This document shows positions 29,591-38,861 of a stretch of 39,137 bases of DNA, in pieces. A program made the position numbers and the translations under genes. The stretch is from Lachnospiraceae bacterium (lineage in GTDB: Bacteria; Bacillota; Clostridia; Lachnospirales; Lachnospiraceae), in contig JAFLTA010000024.1 in NCBI GenBank assembly GCA_022510685.1, positions 1 to 39,137 of the forward strand, written 5' to 3'. Below the pieces are notes generated by a model. It was not told the origin of the DNA. It made no database searches and saw nothing but the letters and a program-made list of their open reading frames with translations. Each line of letters opens with the position of its first letter. Position 1 is the stretch's first letter.

Positions 29591-30598
29591 TTATTTCATC
29601 AATGTCACATATTTCGATGCAATTTTACTGTGCTCAGACAGATACCCCAACCCTGACACAGCTGTCTCCTGAGGCTTGGCAGCCAAATTCACCCTGACGG
29701 CAGTTTCCTGCTCAATCAGCCGACTCAGACCCTGAATCCGCGAAGAACCACCTGTGAGATAGATTCCCCGCTCTCGAATGTCTGTGGAAATTTCCGGTGG
29801 CGTATGCTCCAACATAGAGCGCACCTGCACGGCAATATCATCAAAAAATTGTGCTACTAATGGTGATATCTGAGCACTGGTAAGGACAATCTCACCCGGC
29901 AGTCCTCTTAACATATCTCTGCCCACCACTTGCATCATTTTGTCCATCGGTACAGCAGCAACAAGTTCTTTTTTTACCTGTTCTGCTGTACGGTTGCCAA
30001 TCAAAAAATTATACTCCTTGCGGATATAGTTGCGAATGGTGTTATCCAAATCATTCCCGCCATATGGTAAAAGTCGGGTCACCACAATTCCACCTAGAGA
30101 CAGGACGGTTATTTCTGTAGTGTCGGCTCCCACATCCACCAGAAGAATGCCCCGCGCCTTTTCTAAGTTAATCCCTAAACCGTAAACATTTGCCACGGGT
30201 TTATCCACGAGAAATACCCGTTTGGGTTTTGTCTCTCCCTCAGAAATAATCTGAGAATATGCCTTCTTTTTCACATCTGTAATATCTGCCGGCACTGCCA
30301 GATAATACTCGCATCCTTTGATTTTCTTTTTGCCGGAAAGGGTCATATTCATATAATCCCACAGAGCAATCATATCCTTCATATGAGCAATCACTCCATG
30401 GCTGAGAGGAAAAGATACGTGAATGCTTGGCGGCTCTTTCTCATACATTTCATATGCCGTCTCGCCAATGGCAATGGGTTTGTTCTCCTTGCCGATAGTA
30501 GATACGACATTACGCTCCGACAATATGATTCCTTTTCCTTTTTTATATATTTTTATTGTTCCAGTCCCAAAATCGATACCATACGTCTTTTGTGCCAT
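29591..30598 (-). CDS. mreB: MreB-like actin homologue
   Basis: The product is 335 residues, the normal MreB length, and the position before mreC supports the role. It is a cytoplasmic, membrane-associated filament that guides lateral wall synthesis. The actin-fold motifs are present but diverged: phosphate-1 reads DFGTGTIKIY instead of DLGTANT, the segment usually like EEPMAAAIGAG reads VDKPVANVYGLG, phosphate-2 is VDVGADTTEITVLSLGG, and GIYLTGGSSRIQGL is the adenosine motif. Another, more typical MreB or Mbl may exist elsewhere in the genome. The gene has a good ribosome binding site and lies 42 bases after radC. Confidence 0.9.
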   Translation of the reverse strand: MAQKTYGIDFGTGTIKIYKKGKGIILSERNVVSTIGKENKPIAIGETAYEMYEKEPPSIHVSFPLSHGVIAHMKDMIALWDYMNMTLSGKKKIKGCEYYLAVPADITDVKKKAYSQIISEGETKPKRVFLVDKPVANVYGLGINLEKARGILLVDVGADTTEITVLSLGGIVVTRLLPYGGNDLDNTIRNYIRKEYNFLIGNRTAEQVKKELVAAVPMDKMMQVVGRDMLRGLPGEIVLTSAQISPLVAQFFDDIAVQVRSMLEHTPPEISTDIRERGIYLTGGSSRIQGLSRLIEQETAVRVNLAAKPQETAVSGLGYLSEHSKIASKYVTLMK

Positions 30599-30640
30599 GG
30601 AAATTCTCTCCTCTCCATCCCCTGGAATTATTTTGCGGGT

Positions 30641-31357
30641 TTACACTTCGCTGTCAGGATATTTCAGATAACCACCTTCCCTAAAACTGACATATCGGTT
30701 ATCTCCGATCACAATATGGTCTATCAAAGGAATACCAATAAGCCTGCCTGTCTCCATAATCCTTCTGGTCGCCACATGATCATCCCTGCTGGGAGTAGGG
30801 TCCCCCGATGGATGATTGTGTAACAGCAAAATGGATACTGCCTTGTATTTCAATGCATTATAATACACTTCCCTGGGTGCCGCCATGGATGCATTAAAAG
30901 TGCCACTTGACAATTCAATATCCCGTTTCACGGCATTCTTACCGTCCAGTATCAGCAGACGCACCTGCTCCGTTTCCAGAAAACGCATACTCATATATGC
31001 AGCAGCCACCCGCTCAGGATCGTCACAAATCAGAGCGGACACATCCATACAGGAACGCATCATACGCCTCGTAATTTCAGTAAGACACTGCAACTGAACA
31101 GATTTCACCATGCCAATACCGCGGATTTCCTGAAGCTGCTCCTGCGACATTTGAAAAAGACCACCTATCGTCTTTTCCGGCACCCGCATCAGCACCTGCC
31201 TTGCAAGTTCTGTGGAACACATTCCACCACTACCTGTGCGGATAATCACCGCCAGCAGTTCTGCGTCAGATAAGACGGATGGTCCGAATTCCGCACATTT
31301 TTCATACGGTCTCTCTGAAACAGGTAATTCCTTCATTGTTATTATATTTTCTCCCAT
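30641..31357 (-). CDS. radC: RadC family JAB1/MPN domain protein
   Basis: The product is 238 residues. The N-terminal part carries a helix-hairpin-helix-like stretch (LQEIRGIGMVKSVQLQ, about residues 75-91). The C-terminal MPN domain has a complete JAMM zinc motif: His180-x-His182 and Ser190-x-x-Asp193 (HNHPSGDPTPS..D), plus SSGTFNASMAAPREVY. The name comes from an old link to DNA repair that has not held up; a metalloprotease or nucleotide-related role is open. radC just before mreB is the standard Firmicutes order. AGGAGGG precedes ATG. The 31358-31591 gap upstream has no gene; AT-rich promoter-like hexamers are present but none is convincing. Confidence 0.94.
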   Translation of the reverse strand: MGENIITMKELPVSERPYEKCAEFGPSVLSDAELLAVIIRTGSGGMCSTELARQVLMRVPEKTIGGLFQMSQEQLQEIRGIGMVKSVQLQCLTEITRRMMRSCMDVSALICDDPERVAAAYMSMRFLETEQVRLLILDGKNAVKRDIELSSGTFNASMAAPREVYYNALKYKAVSILLLHNHPSGDPTPSRDDHVATRRIMETGRLIGIPLIDHIVIGDNRYVSFREGGYLKYPDSEV

Positions 31358-31591
31358 ATTCCCTCCTGTTTCCAGAAGGCTCCCCGTTTACACTCTCTTT
31401 CGATAATGCATTTTTACTTTTGCATCATTACATTTCATCATAGCATAATTTACCATTTTTGTATAGAACAGAAGACGAAAAAACGAATGACAATTTCGTG
31501 AACATTCGACAAAGTATCTGATATACATAATTCCTGTATACATTTTTTATCAAAGAGATTCTTTGCATATTTGCACAAGCACCGCCTCATT

Positions 31592-32887
31592 CTACTGCGG
31601 TAGAACGACCAATCCTTCCCTTATCAGATACTCTAAAGACATGGTGATTCCAAATCTGGCATGATACCATGTTAATCCCCCCTGGAAATATACCGCATAG
31701 GGCGGCTCAATCGGTCCGTCTGCACTCAGCTCAATGGAAGAACCCTGCACGAAAGCACCAGCCGCCATAATGACATCACTGTGGTATCCCGGCATGGCAT
31801 AAGGTTCCGGTGCCACATGACTGTCCACCGGAGAGCCAGCCTGTATTCCCTTGCAAAATGCAATCACAGCCTCCGGAGAACCTAATGTCACTGCCTGAAT
31901 GATATCATGACGGGGCTCTCCCCCATCCGGCACCACCGAAAACCCGAGACGCTCATATACATTTGCAGCAAAGACAGCACCTTTCAATGCTCCGGCAGTC
32001 ACTGTAGGCGACAGGAAAAATCCCTGAAAAAATGACTGATTCATTCCCAGCGTAGCTCCTACCTCCTTGCCAAGTCCCGGTGCTGTCAGACGACTGGCAC
32101 ACAACTCCACAAGACTCTCTTTTCCCACGATATAACCGCCAATAGGCGCCAAACCGCCTCCCGGATTTTTTATAAGAGAGCCGACACACAAATCCGCTCC
32201 CACCTGCGTAGGCTCTATCGTTTCCACAAATTCCCCGTAACAGTTATCTACCATACAGATAACGTCCGGTTTTACGGATTTGATAAAAGAAATCAATTCC
32301 CCAATGCGTTTCACGGACAAGGTCGGTCTTGGGTCATATCCCTTGGAGCGTTGAATCGTCACTAATTTTGTTTTATCATGAATAGCCTGTCGAATTTTCT
32401 CGAAATCGAACCCGCCATCGGACAGTAAATCCACCTGTCTATAAGATATCCCAAACTCTTTTAGTGAGCCTGGAGGATTGACCTCCCGGGTCCCAATCAC
32501 TCCCTCCAACGTGTCATAGGGTCTTCCCACCGGGGATAACAGTTCATCTCCGGGACGCAAAATTGCAGATAACGCCACCGTGAGGGCATGGGTTCCGCAT
32601 GTAATCTGCGGTCGCACCAGCGCAGCCTCCGCACCAAAAACAGAGGCATAGACTGCCTCCAGAGTTTCCCGTCCCAAATCATCATATCCGTATCCGGTGG
32701 ATGTCTCAAAACAGGCAGCACTCACCCGGTTATCCTGCATCCCACGCAGCACCTTTATCTGATTGTATTCCGCTATTTTATCAATTTCTGCAAACCGCTC
32801 CCGCAAACCTTCTGCGATACTATCACAAAAGTCAAACACCTCCGGTGATACTCCGGCTGCAACATACTGTTCTTTCAATTCTTTCAT
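31592..32887 (-). CDS. YnbB-type PLP-dependent protein (methionine gamma-lyase / aluminium resistance family)
   Basis: The product is 431 residues from ATG 32887 (GAGGA just upstream; an ATG at 32899 has no site). It is a fold-type I PLP enzyme. GTHALTVALSAILRPGDELL is the cofactor phosphate region, VDNCYGEF holds the ring-stacking Asp, and GSLIKNPGGG contains the probable Schiff-base Lys240. The family is called aluminium resistance or methionine gamma-lyase-like, but the real substrate is not established. It follows miaA, the same neighbourhood as ynbB in B. subtilis. Starts 13 bases after the miaA stop, so co-transcription is very likely. Confidence 0.92.
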   Translation of the reverse strand: MKELKEQYVAAGVSPEVFDFCDSIAEGLRERFAEIDKIAEYNQIKVLRGMQDNRVSAACFETSTGYGYDDLGRETLEAVYASVFGAEAALVRPQITCGTHALTVALSAILRPGDELLSPVGRPYDTLEGVIGTREVNPPGSLKEFGISYRQVDLLSDGGFDFEKIRQAIHDKTKLVTIQRSKGYDPRPTLSVKRIGELISFIKSVKPDVICMVDNCYGEFVETIEPTQVGADLCVGSLIKNPGGGLAPIGGYIVGKESLVELCASRLTAPGLGKEVGATLGMNQSFFQGFFLSPTVTAGALKGAVFAANVYERLGFSVVPDGGEPRHDIIQAVTLGSPEAVIAFCKGIQAGSPVDSHVAPEPYAMPGYHSDVIMAAGAFVQGSSIELSADGPIEPPYAVYFQGGLTWYHARFGITMSLEYLIREGLVVLPQ

Positions 32888-32900
32888 GGTATTCCTCATT

Positions 32901-33878
32901 CTAATTTTTTAGTTTCAACTGTAAGTCCGACAGGCAATATTCCAGCAATTCATTTTCATCGGAAAAGCGTTCCTTTTCCAGCCAAATCACATCCCGCTCC
33001 CTGCGAAACCACGTAAACTGCCGTTTTGCAAAATGTCTGGTCTCACGTTTAATCCTCTCAAAAGCCTCTTCCATAGTACTTTCTCCTGCCAGAGCCTGAA
33101 TGACTTCCTTATAGCCAAGCCCCTGCATGGACACCATGTCCGGTGTACAACCCATATCCAGTAATTTTTTTACCTCCTCTACCAACCCGGCTTCACGCAT
33201 GGCGTCTACCCGTAAGTTAATCCGGGAATACAACTCCTCCCGTGGCAGACTTAACACATAATAGCGAAACCGGTATGGGGATTCCTTTTGCCGCTCCATG
33301 GCATTATGAGTCGAAATTTGTCTGCCTGTCTGGTGGTAATATTCCAGTGCCCGGATGACTCGCTTTACATTATTGGGATGAATCTCCTCCGCCGCCTCCG
33401 GATCTATCTTAGCCAGCTTGGCATGCAGTACATATGCCCCCTCTTTATCGGCTATCTGCTGTAGTTCCTGACGATACGCAGTGTCTGTTTCCGTTTCCGT
33501 AAAAGAAATATCATACAGCACAGACTGGATATAAAACCCGGTTCCCCCAACGAGAATCGGAATATTTCCCCGCCTGTAAATTTCCTGTATAGCCTGTTTA
33601 CATTTTTCCTGAAAGAGCATGACATTAAAACTTTCAGTCGGCTCCAGTATATCAATTAAATGGTGCGGTATGCCGTCCATTTCTTCTTTGGCTATCTTGG
33701 CTGTACCAATGTCCATATGACGATACACCTGCATGGAATCCGCAGAAATAATTTCTCCGCCTATCTCCTTTGCCAATTTGACGGAAAGAGATGTTTTTCC
33801 CACCGCAGTCGGTCCGGTTAAAATAATCAATGGCGGCATATTCTCCATGGTATACAGTCTGTTTTCCTGCCCGGTCAT
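32901..33878 (-). CDS. miaA: tRNA dimethylallyltransferase MiaA
   Basis: The product is 325 residues. ATG 33878 is preceded by GGAGAG. The P-loop is at residues 22-29 (GPTAVGKT). Other marks are ISADSMQVYRHMDIGTAK, GIPHHLIDILEP, LVGGTGFYI and the C-terminal RRETRHFAKRQFTWFRR. It adds a dimethylallyl group to A37 of tRNAs that read UNN codons. It follows mutL with a gap of about 105 bases in which I see no clear promoter or terminator. The order mutS-mutL-miaA is widespread in Firmicutes. Confidence 0.97.
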   Translation of the reverse strand: MTGQENRLYTMENMPPLIILTGPTAVGKTSLSVKLAKEIGGEIISADSMQVYRHMDIGTAKIAKEEMDGIPHHLIDILEPTESFNVMLFQEKCKQAIQEIYRRGNIPILVGGTGFYIQSVLYDISFTETETDTAYRQELQQIADKEGAYVLHAKLAKIDPEAAEEIHPNNVKRVIRALEYYHQTGRQISTHNAMERQKESPYRFRYYVLSLPREELYSRINLRVDAMREAGLVEEVKKLLDMGCTPDMVSMQGLGYKEVIQALAGESTMEEAFERIKRETRHFAKRQFTWFRRERDVIWLEKERFSDENELLEYCLSDLQLKLKN

Positions 33879-33984
33879 AATACTCTCCATTTCTGTTTTC
33901 CAATGTATTTTTATTTTTCCCGTTTTTTAGATTCTAATAATTATTTTTCACAGCTAAACGTAAAACAATCCAACTTCCCCATAT

Positions 33985-35982
33985 TTATACGATACGCTTA
34001 AATTTCTTTTCCAACTCCCGTTTGGTCATGCGAATCATTGTCGGTCTTCCATGTGGACAATGATATGGGTTCTCCAGTGTCATAAGCTCCCGCAGTAATT
34101 CCTCTGCCTGCATGGCATTTATTTCCTGATTTCCTTTTACCGCAGCTTTACACGACATAGATGCCACTTTATCTAACAAAACTTCCGGCGTCTTGCCTCC
34201 ATGCTCCTGCGATAACATTGCCAGTGCCTCCATTAACAGAGAGTCTGTTTCCACCGCAGGCAGATGTGCCGGCACTCCACTCACGGCATATTCTTTACCG
34301 CCAAAGGGCTCAATTTGAAATCCCAGCGTTTCCAATAGTTCTCCATGTTCTGAAAGTGCCTGTTCCTCCTGCATGGATAATGTCAACAAAATCGGCGGCT
34401 GTACCATCTGTGTCATCGGTTCCTTTTCCTGAAGCTGTTTCATAAACCTCTCGTACAATACCTTTTCATGAGCCGCATGCTGGTCAACCAGATACATGGA
34501 ATCCTCATACTGCAACACCCAATAGGTGGAAAACACCTGCCCTACAATGCGCAGCTCCTTCAAGGACTCACCGGAAAGTTCCTCCTCAAAAAGAGATTGC
34601 TGTACGGGTTTTCCGGAAGGCATGGAGGACGTCGTTTTAATTTCCCCGTCACCTTCTACCTTACCGTAAGGGGGAGCCTGCTCCTTCAGCCTGCCTGAAG
34701 TGGATATCACATCGGCTGAGAGTACTCCCTGTTCCTTAAAGATATCCTTAGTCTCATTTTTCACAGCAGTATCATGTTGTAAAGCCGGCTGTTCATCCTG
34801 CAGTTGTGCCGCTTGTGTCTGTTGTTTCGGCAACGACTCTGATTGTAGCTGTATTTCTGACGATGGCTGTATCGGTTTTTCTCCGAGATTATTTTTCCGA
34901 GTCTCTCTTCTGTTTTTCTCAAAAAATTCCGCTCCCCGCTCCTGTTTTACCGGCTTTTTCACCTCAGAATGCAGAGACACATCCGGAATGAGTTCCCGCT
35001 GCTTTAATGCCTCCGACAAAGCGTGATATATGCTCTGGAATATTTCCTTTTCCCGAGTAAAACGGATTTCCATCTTCTGGGGATGGACATTCACATCAAT
35101 ATATGCCGGCTCAATGGTCAGATGCAATACAGTAAACGGATACCGGTGCTGCATGGAGTACGGTGCATACGCCTCCTCAATGGCACGGTGAATCACATTG
35201 CTGCGAATGTAACGACCGTTGATAAAATAGTTCATAAAATTACGGTTTCCACGGGAAATCACAGGTTTCCCCAGGAAGCCGTCCACTTTGCAAAACACTT
35301 CTTCACGGTGTATTTCAATTAAATTGGAGGCAATATCCCTGCCGTATATGGGATAAATGGTATCTTTCAGATTGCCGTTTCCCGGCGTGGTAAGCTTTGT
35401 CTGATTTTGTGCTATATAGCGGAAAGCCACCTCCGGATGGGATAACGCCAGACGTTCCAATACCGTACCGATGTATCCTGCCTCTGTAGGTGGTGTCTTT
35501 AAGAATTTTAGTCTCGCCGGCGTATTGTAAAATAAATTCCGCACGATGAACGTGGTACCCTCCGGACATCCCACTGCCTCCAATGTCTTTTCTTCCCCTC
35601 CATGGATGACATAGCGGCTGCCCATTAGGGCTTCTCTTGTTTTCGTCACCATTTCCAACTGGGAAACCGCTGCCACACTGGCAAGTGCCTCCCCTCGAAA
35701 GCCCAGGCTGGACACTTCAAGCAAATCCTCCACGCCTCCTATTTTACTGGTAGCATGCGGTGTAAACGCCAGAGGAATGTCTTCTTTGGCAATACCGGAG
35801 CCATTATCGGTAATGCGAATCAAGCTTTTTCCGCCGTCTTTAATCTCCACCGTAACAGCATTTGCCTCAGCATCAATGGCATTCTCCACCAGCTCCTTGA
35901 CAACAGCCATGGGGCGTTCTACCACTTCACCTGCCGCAATCTGATTTATCGTCTCTTGGTCTAAGACATGTATCTTCGGCAT
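33985..35982 (-). CDS. mutL: DNA mismatch repair protein MutL
   Basis: The product is 665 residues. AGGAGG is six bases before ATG 35982; a GTG one codon earlier is closer than usual. The N-terminal GHKL ATPase has ELVENAIDA, DNGSGI, GFRGEALASV and TTFIVRNLFYNTPARLKFLK. A charged Gln-rich linker (about 340-470) contains QQSLFEEE, a plausible beta-clamp-binding motif. The C-terminal domain has the endonuclease motif DQHAAHE....E and the zinc-site segments SCKAAVK and CPHGRP, so this is a nicking MutL as expected where MutH is absent. A 135-base spacer with three hairpins separates it from mutS. Confidence 0.97.
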   Translation of the reverse strand: MPKIHVLDQETINQIAAGEVVERPMAVVKELVENAIDAEANAVTVEIKDGGKSLIRITDNGSGIAKEDIPLAFTPHATSKIGGVEDLLEVSSLGFRGEALASVAAVSQLEMVTKTREALMGSRYVIHGGEEKTLEAVGCPEGTTFIVRNLFYNTPARLKFLKTPPTEAGYIGTVLERLALSHPEVAFRYIAQNQTKLTTPGNGNLKDTIYPIYGRDIASNLIEIHREEVFCKVDGFLGKPVISRGNRNFMNYFINGRYIRSNVIHRAIEEAYAPYSMQHRYPFTVLHLTIEPAYIDVNVHPQKMEIRFTREKEIFQSIYHALSEALKQRELIPDVSLHSEVKKPVKQERGAEFFEKNRRETRKNNLGEKPIQPSSEIQLQSESLPKQQTQAAQLQDEQPALQHDTAVKNETKDIFKEQGVLSADVISTSGRLKEQAPPYGKVEGDGEIKTTSSMPSGKPVQQSLFEEELSGESLKELRIVGQVFSTYWVLQYEDSMYLVDQHAAHEKVLYERFMKQLQEKEPMTQMVQPPILLTLSMQEEQALSEHGELLETLGFQIEPFGGKEYAVSGVPAHLPAVETDSLLMEALAMLSQEHGGKTPEVLLDKVASMSCKAAVKGNQEINAMQAEELLRELMTLENPYHCPHGRPTMIRMTKRELEKKFKRIV

Positions 35983-36004
35983 CACAAACCTCCTACATCA
36001 TCAT

Positions 36005-36025
36005 GCCGCTGCTTCAATCAGCGGC
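36005..36025 (-). promoter_or_regulatory. Hairpin next to the mutL ribosome binding site
   Basis: A perfect 7-bp stem, GCCGCTG (36005-36011) with CAGCGGC (36019-36025), ends 11 bases before the mutL AGGAGG in the direction of transcription. It may affect initiation of mutL translation. Confidence 0.5.
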
Positions 36026-36036
36026 TCAAAATAATG

Positions 36037-36059
36037 AAAAACGCTGCTTTTGCGTTTTT
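36037..36059 (-). terminator. Terminator-like hairpin between mutS and mutL
   Basis: AAAAACGC (36037-36044) pairs with GCGTTTTT (36052-36059). On the minus strand the stem itself ends in a T-run, followed by CATTATTTT. It is likely a partial terminator within the operon. Confidence 0.55.
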
Positions 36060-36062
36060 CCT

Positions 36063-36122
36063 GTACGAAAGCGTAATCATTCTTAGAGACGTTTTTTGTC
36101 TCTTTAGAATGATTTTTCGTAC
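36063..36122 (-). promoter_or_regulatory. Long hairpin directly at the mutS stop codon
   Basis: GTACGAAA (36063-36070) with TTTCGTAC (36115-36122) forms the base; AATCATTCT/AGAATGATT and AGAGAC/GTCTCT continue it upward with small bulges. The lower stem includes the first base of the mutS stop codon. Confidence 0.6.
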
Positions 36123-38812
36123 TACATTCTATCTTTCAGTTTCATCTGCATACGGTACAAAATGTTCATGGCATCAATGGGTGTGGTGGCTGACAAATCC
36201 AAATCATGCAGCTCCACGATAATATCATCCATCTTAATATTCGTGTTGGATATGTCAAAGAGGGAAAGCTGCTCCATATCCTCATTCCTTTTCTTTCCGC
36301 GCCTTTTAGAGGACTGCTGCTCTACACCATAAGGATACTCCGGAAGTTCCTCTTCAACATCTACCTCAATATCCCGAACCTTGCCTGTAATGTCATTATC
36401 CGAAAGCTGCTCCGCCAATTCGTTAGCACGTTCCAGTACTGATTCCGGTACACCGGCCAGTTTTGCCACCTGAATACCGTAACTGCGGTCGGCACCCCCC
36501 TTGACAATTTTTCGCAGGAATACAATGTCTTCTCCCTGCTCTTTCACGGCAATACAGTAATTATCCACGCTGGGCAGTTTGCCCTCCAGTTCGGTTAATT
36601 CGTGATAATGAGTGGCAAATAACGTCTTCGCACCTAATAGCTTTGTATTGGCAATATGCTCTATAACCGCCCATGCAATACTAAGACCGTCAAAAGTGCT
36701 GGTACCCCTGCCGATTTCATCCAATATAATCAGGCTATTCTTCGTGGCATTCCGCAAAATATTGGCAACCTCCGTCATTTCCACCATGAAAGTACTCTGC
36801 CCACTGGCAAGGTCATCAGATGCTCCCACACGGGTAAAAATCCTGTCCACAATACCGATGGTGGCCGACTGTGCCGGCACGAAAGAGCCAATCTGTGCCA
36901 TCAGTACGATGAGTGCCGTCTGACGCATATACGTGGATTTACCCGCCATGTTTGGTCCGGTGATAATGGCAATGCGATGATTTTGGACATCCAGCTCCGT
37001 ATCATTTGCCACAAACATATCATTTTTTATCATTTTTTCCACCACAGGATGCCGTCCGTTTTTGATGGAAACAGAGCCGGTGTTCGTCACATTGGGACGC
37101 ACATACTGATTCTGCTCCGCCACTACCGCCAGAGAAACAAACATATCCACGGCAGCAATGATTTTTGCCACAGACTGCACTCTGCCGATTTCCTCATAAA
37201 TACGCTCCCTCACACGGCAGAATACATCGTACTCCAGATTGTTAAGCTTGTCCTCCGCCCCCAGAATCGTATCTTCTAGTTCTTTTAATTTCGGTGTGGT
37301 ATACCGCTCGGCATTGGCGAGGGTCTGCTTTCTCGTCCACTCCTCCGGCACCAGGTCTTTATAGGAATTGGTCACTTCCAAATAATAGCCAAACACTTTA
37401 TTGAACTTTATGCGCAAATTTTTAATTCCCGTGCGCTCCTTTTCCGTCTCCTGCAACTCAGCAAGCCATTGTTTCCCGTCACGTTTTGCCGCCCGGAGCG
37501 TATCAATTTCCGAATCGTAACCATCACGGATGATGCCTCCCTCACGCACAGTGAGAGGCGGTTCTTCCTCGATTGCCGCCTGAATCAAATCGCACAAGTC
37601 TTTCAGGTCGTCCAGTTCTTCTCCATAAGTTTTTAAATGGGAATATTCAAAACTCCGCAGTAAATACTGAATGGAAGGCAGCATGGACAAGGATTGCCGG
37701 AATGCCACCAAATCCCTGGGATTGGCTGTACGGTAGCTGATTTTACTGATAAGACGCTCCAAATCATATATGGGGGTCAAATACTCTCTAAGTTCTTCTC
37801 TGCTGATTATATTTTCATTTAATTCCTGAATCATATCCAGTCGCCTGTTTATCTGCTCTCTGTCCACCAACGGCTGCTCAATGGAATTACGCAGCAGTCT
37901 GGCTCCCATGGCAGTGCGGGTCTTATCCAGCACCCAAAAGAGGGAACCCCTCTTTACCTTTTCCCGCATGGTCTCACACAGCTCCAGATTCCGTCTGGTG
38001 GCACGGTCTATTAACATATATTGATTTGCCACATAGGGTCTGATACTGCGGATATGATCCATGGATATTTTCTGTGTCTCTGTCAGATATTGCATCACGG
38101 CACCTGCCGCCACAATGCCAATCGTATAATCGTCCAGTCCCAAGCCTGCCAGTGTTGATACGCGAAAATGCTCCTGCAGGGCACGGTTGCAACCCTCCTC
38201 ATCAAAGTACCAGTTATCCACAGCAGAGACGACAATACCTAACCTTCCCCGCAAATCCTCTAAATCCACTCCGGACACCACAAAACTGTCATTGCAGATA
38301 ATCTCCGATGGCATTGTCTTGCCAATCTCATCTAACAATTTATTTTCCGCATCAAATTCCGTTACATAGTAATCCCCCGTGGTGACATCAACATAGGAGA
38401 CTCCATAGGCATTTGTAGTATATACCACACACATGAGATAATTATTTTTGGATTCATCTAAGGTCTGGGTATTTAAGTTTGTCCCCGGAGTTGCAATACG
38501 GATGACTTCCCTCTTTACCAGACCTTTGGCTGTCTTAGGGTCTTCCACCTGCTCACAGATTGCTACTTTATATCCCTTGCCTACCAGTTTGTCAATATAG
38601 GTGTCTGCCGAATGAAAAGGTACACCACACATGGGGGCACGTTCCTCTAAGCCACAGCTTTTACCGGTTAAGGTCAAGTCCAGTTCTTTTGTGCAGATTT
38701 GCGCATCTTCAAAGAACATCTCGTAAAAATCCCCTAAACGATAAAAAAGAATACAATCTTTGTATTCCTCTTTGGTTTCCACATATTGTTTCATCATTGG
38801 TGTAAGTGGCAT
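36122..38812 (-). CDS. mutS: DNA mismatch repair protein MutS
   Basis: The product is 896 residues. The mismatch-recognition domain begins with PLTPMMKQYVETKEEYKDCI and contains the Phe-x-Glu wedge (GDFYEMFFEDA). Connector, lever and clamp domains follow. The ATPase domain carries Walker A GPNMAGKST, Walker B LIILDEIGRGTSTFDG, and FATHYHEL. Near the C-terminus MEQLSLFDI contains QLSLF, a good beta-clamp-binding motif. It recognises mispairs and recruits MutL. GGAGG precedes ATG 38812. It is transcribed away from rnpB with only a short gap, in the same direction as mutL, miaA and ynbB. Confidence 0.98.
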   Translation of the reverse strand: MPLTPMMKQYVETKEEYKDCILFYRLGDFYEMFFEDAQICTKELDLTLTGKSCGLEERAPMCGVPFHSADTYIDKLVGKGYKVAICEQVEDPKTAKGLVKREVIRIATPGTNLNTQTLDESKNNYLMCVVYTTNAYGVSYVDVTTGDYYVTEFDAENKLLDEIGKTMPSEIICNDSFVVSGVDLEDLRGRLGIVVSAVDNWYFDEEGCNRALQEHFRVSTLAGLGLDDYTIGIVAAGAVMQYLTETQKISMDHIRSIRPYVANQYMLIDRATRRNLELCETMREKVKRGSLFWVLDKTRTAMGARLLRNSIEQPLVDREQINRRLDMIQELNENIISREELREYLTPIYDLERLISKISYRTANPRDLVAFRQSLSMLPSIQYLLRSFEYSHLKTYGEELDDLKDLCDLIQAAIEEEPPLTVREGGIIRDGYDSEIDTLRAAKRDGKQWLAELQETEKERTGIKNLRIKFNKVFGYYLEVTNSYKDLVPEEWTRKQTLANAERYTTPKLKELEDTILGAEDKLNNLEYDVFCRVRERIYEEIGRVQSVAKIIAAVDMFVSLAVVAEQNQYVRPNVTNTGSVSIKNGRHPVVEKMIKNDMFVANDTELDVQNHRIAIITGPNMAGKSTYMRQTALIVLMAQIGSFVPAQSATIGIVDRIFTRVGASDDLASGQSTFMVEMTEVANILRNATKNSLIILDEIGRGTSTFDGLSIAWAVIEHIANTKLLGAKTLFATHYHELTELEGKLPSVDNYCIAVKEQGEDIVFLRKIVKGGADRSYGIQVAKLAGVPESVLERANELAEQLSDNDITGKVRDIEVDVEEELPEYPYGVEQQSSKRRGKKRNEDMEQLSLFDISNTNIKMDDIIVELHDLDLSATTPIDAMNILYRMQMKLKDRM

Positions 38813-38861
38813 GGTATCCTCCGTTTACTTATGTACTTTAACTATCTCCTATGGAAAATAA

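Noticed and set aside
31480-31510. GTGAACATTCG and an inverted CGAATG/CATTCG upstream of radC, tested as an SOS box
   Set aside because: It lacks the GAAC-N4-GTTC dyad required for LexA; only a half-site is present.
36656-37279. 207-codon open frame on the plus strand opposite mutS
   Set aside because: His/Arg/Cys-rich antisense frame inside the conserved ATPase region of mutS; no start signals.
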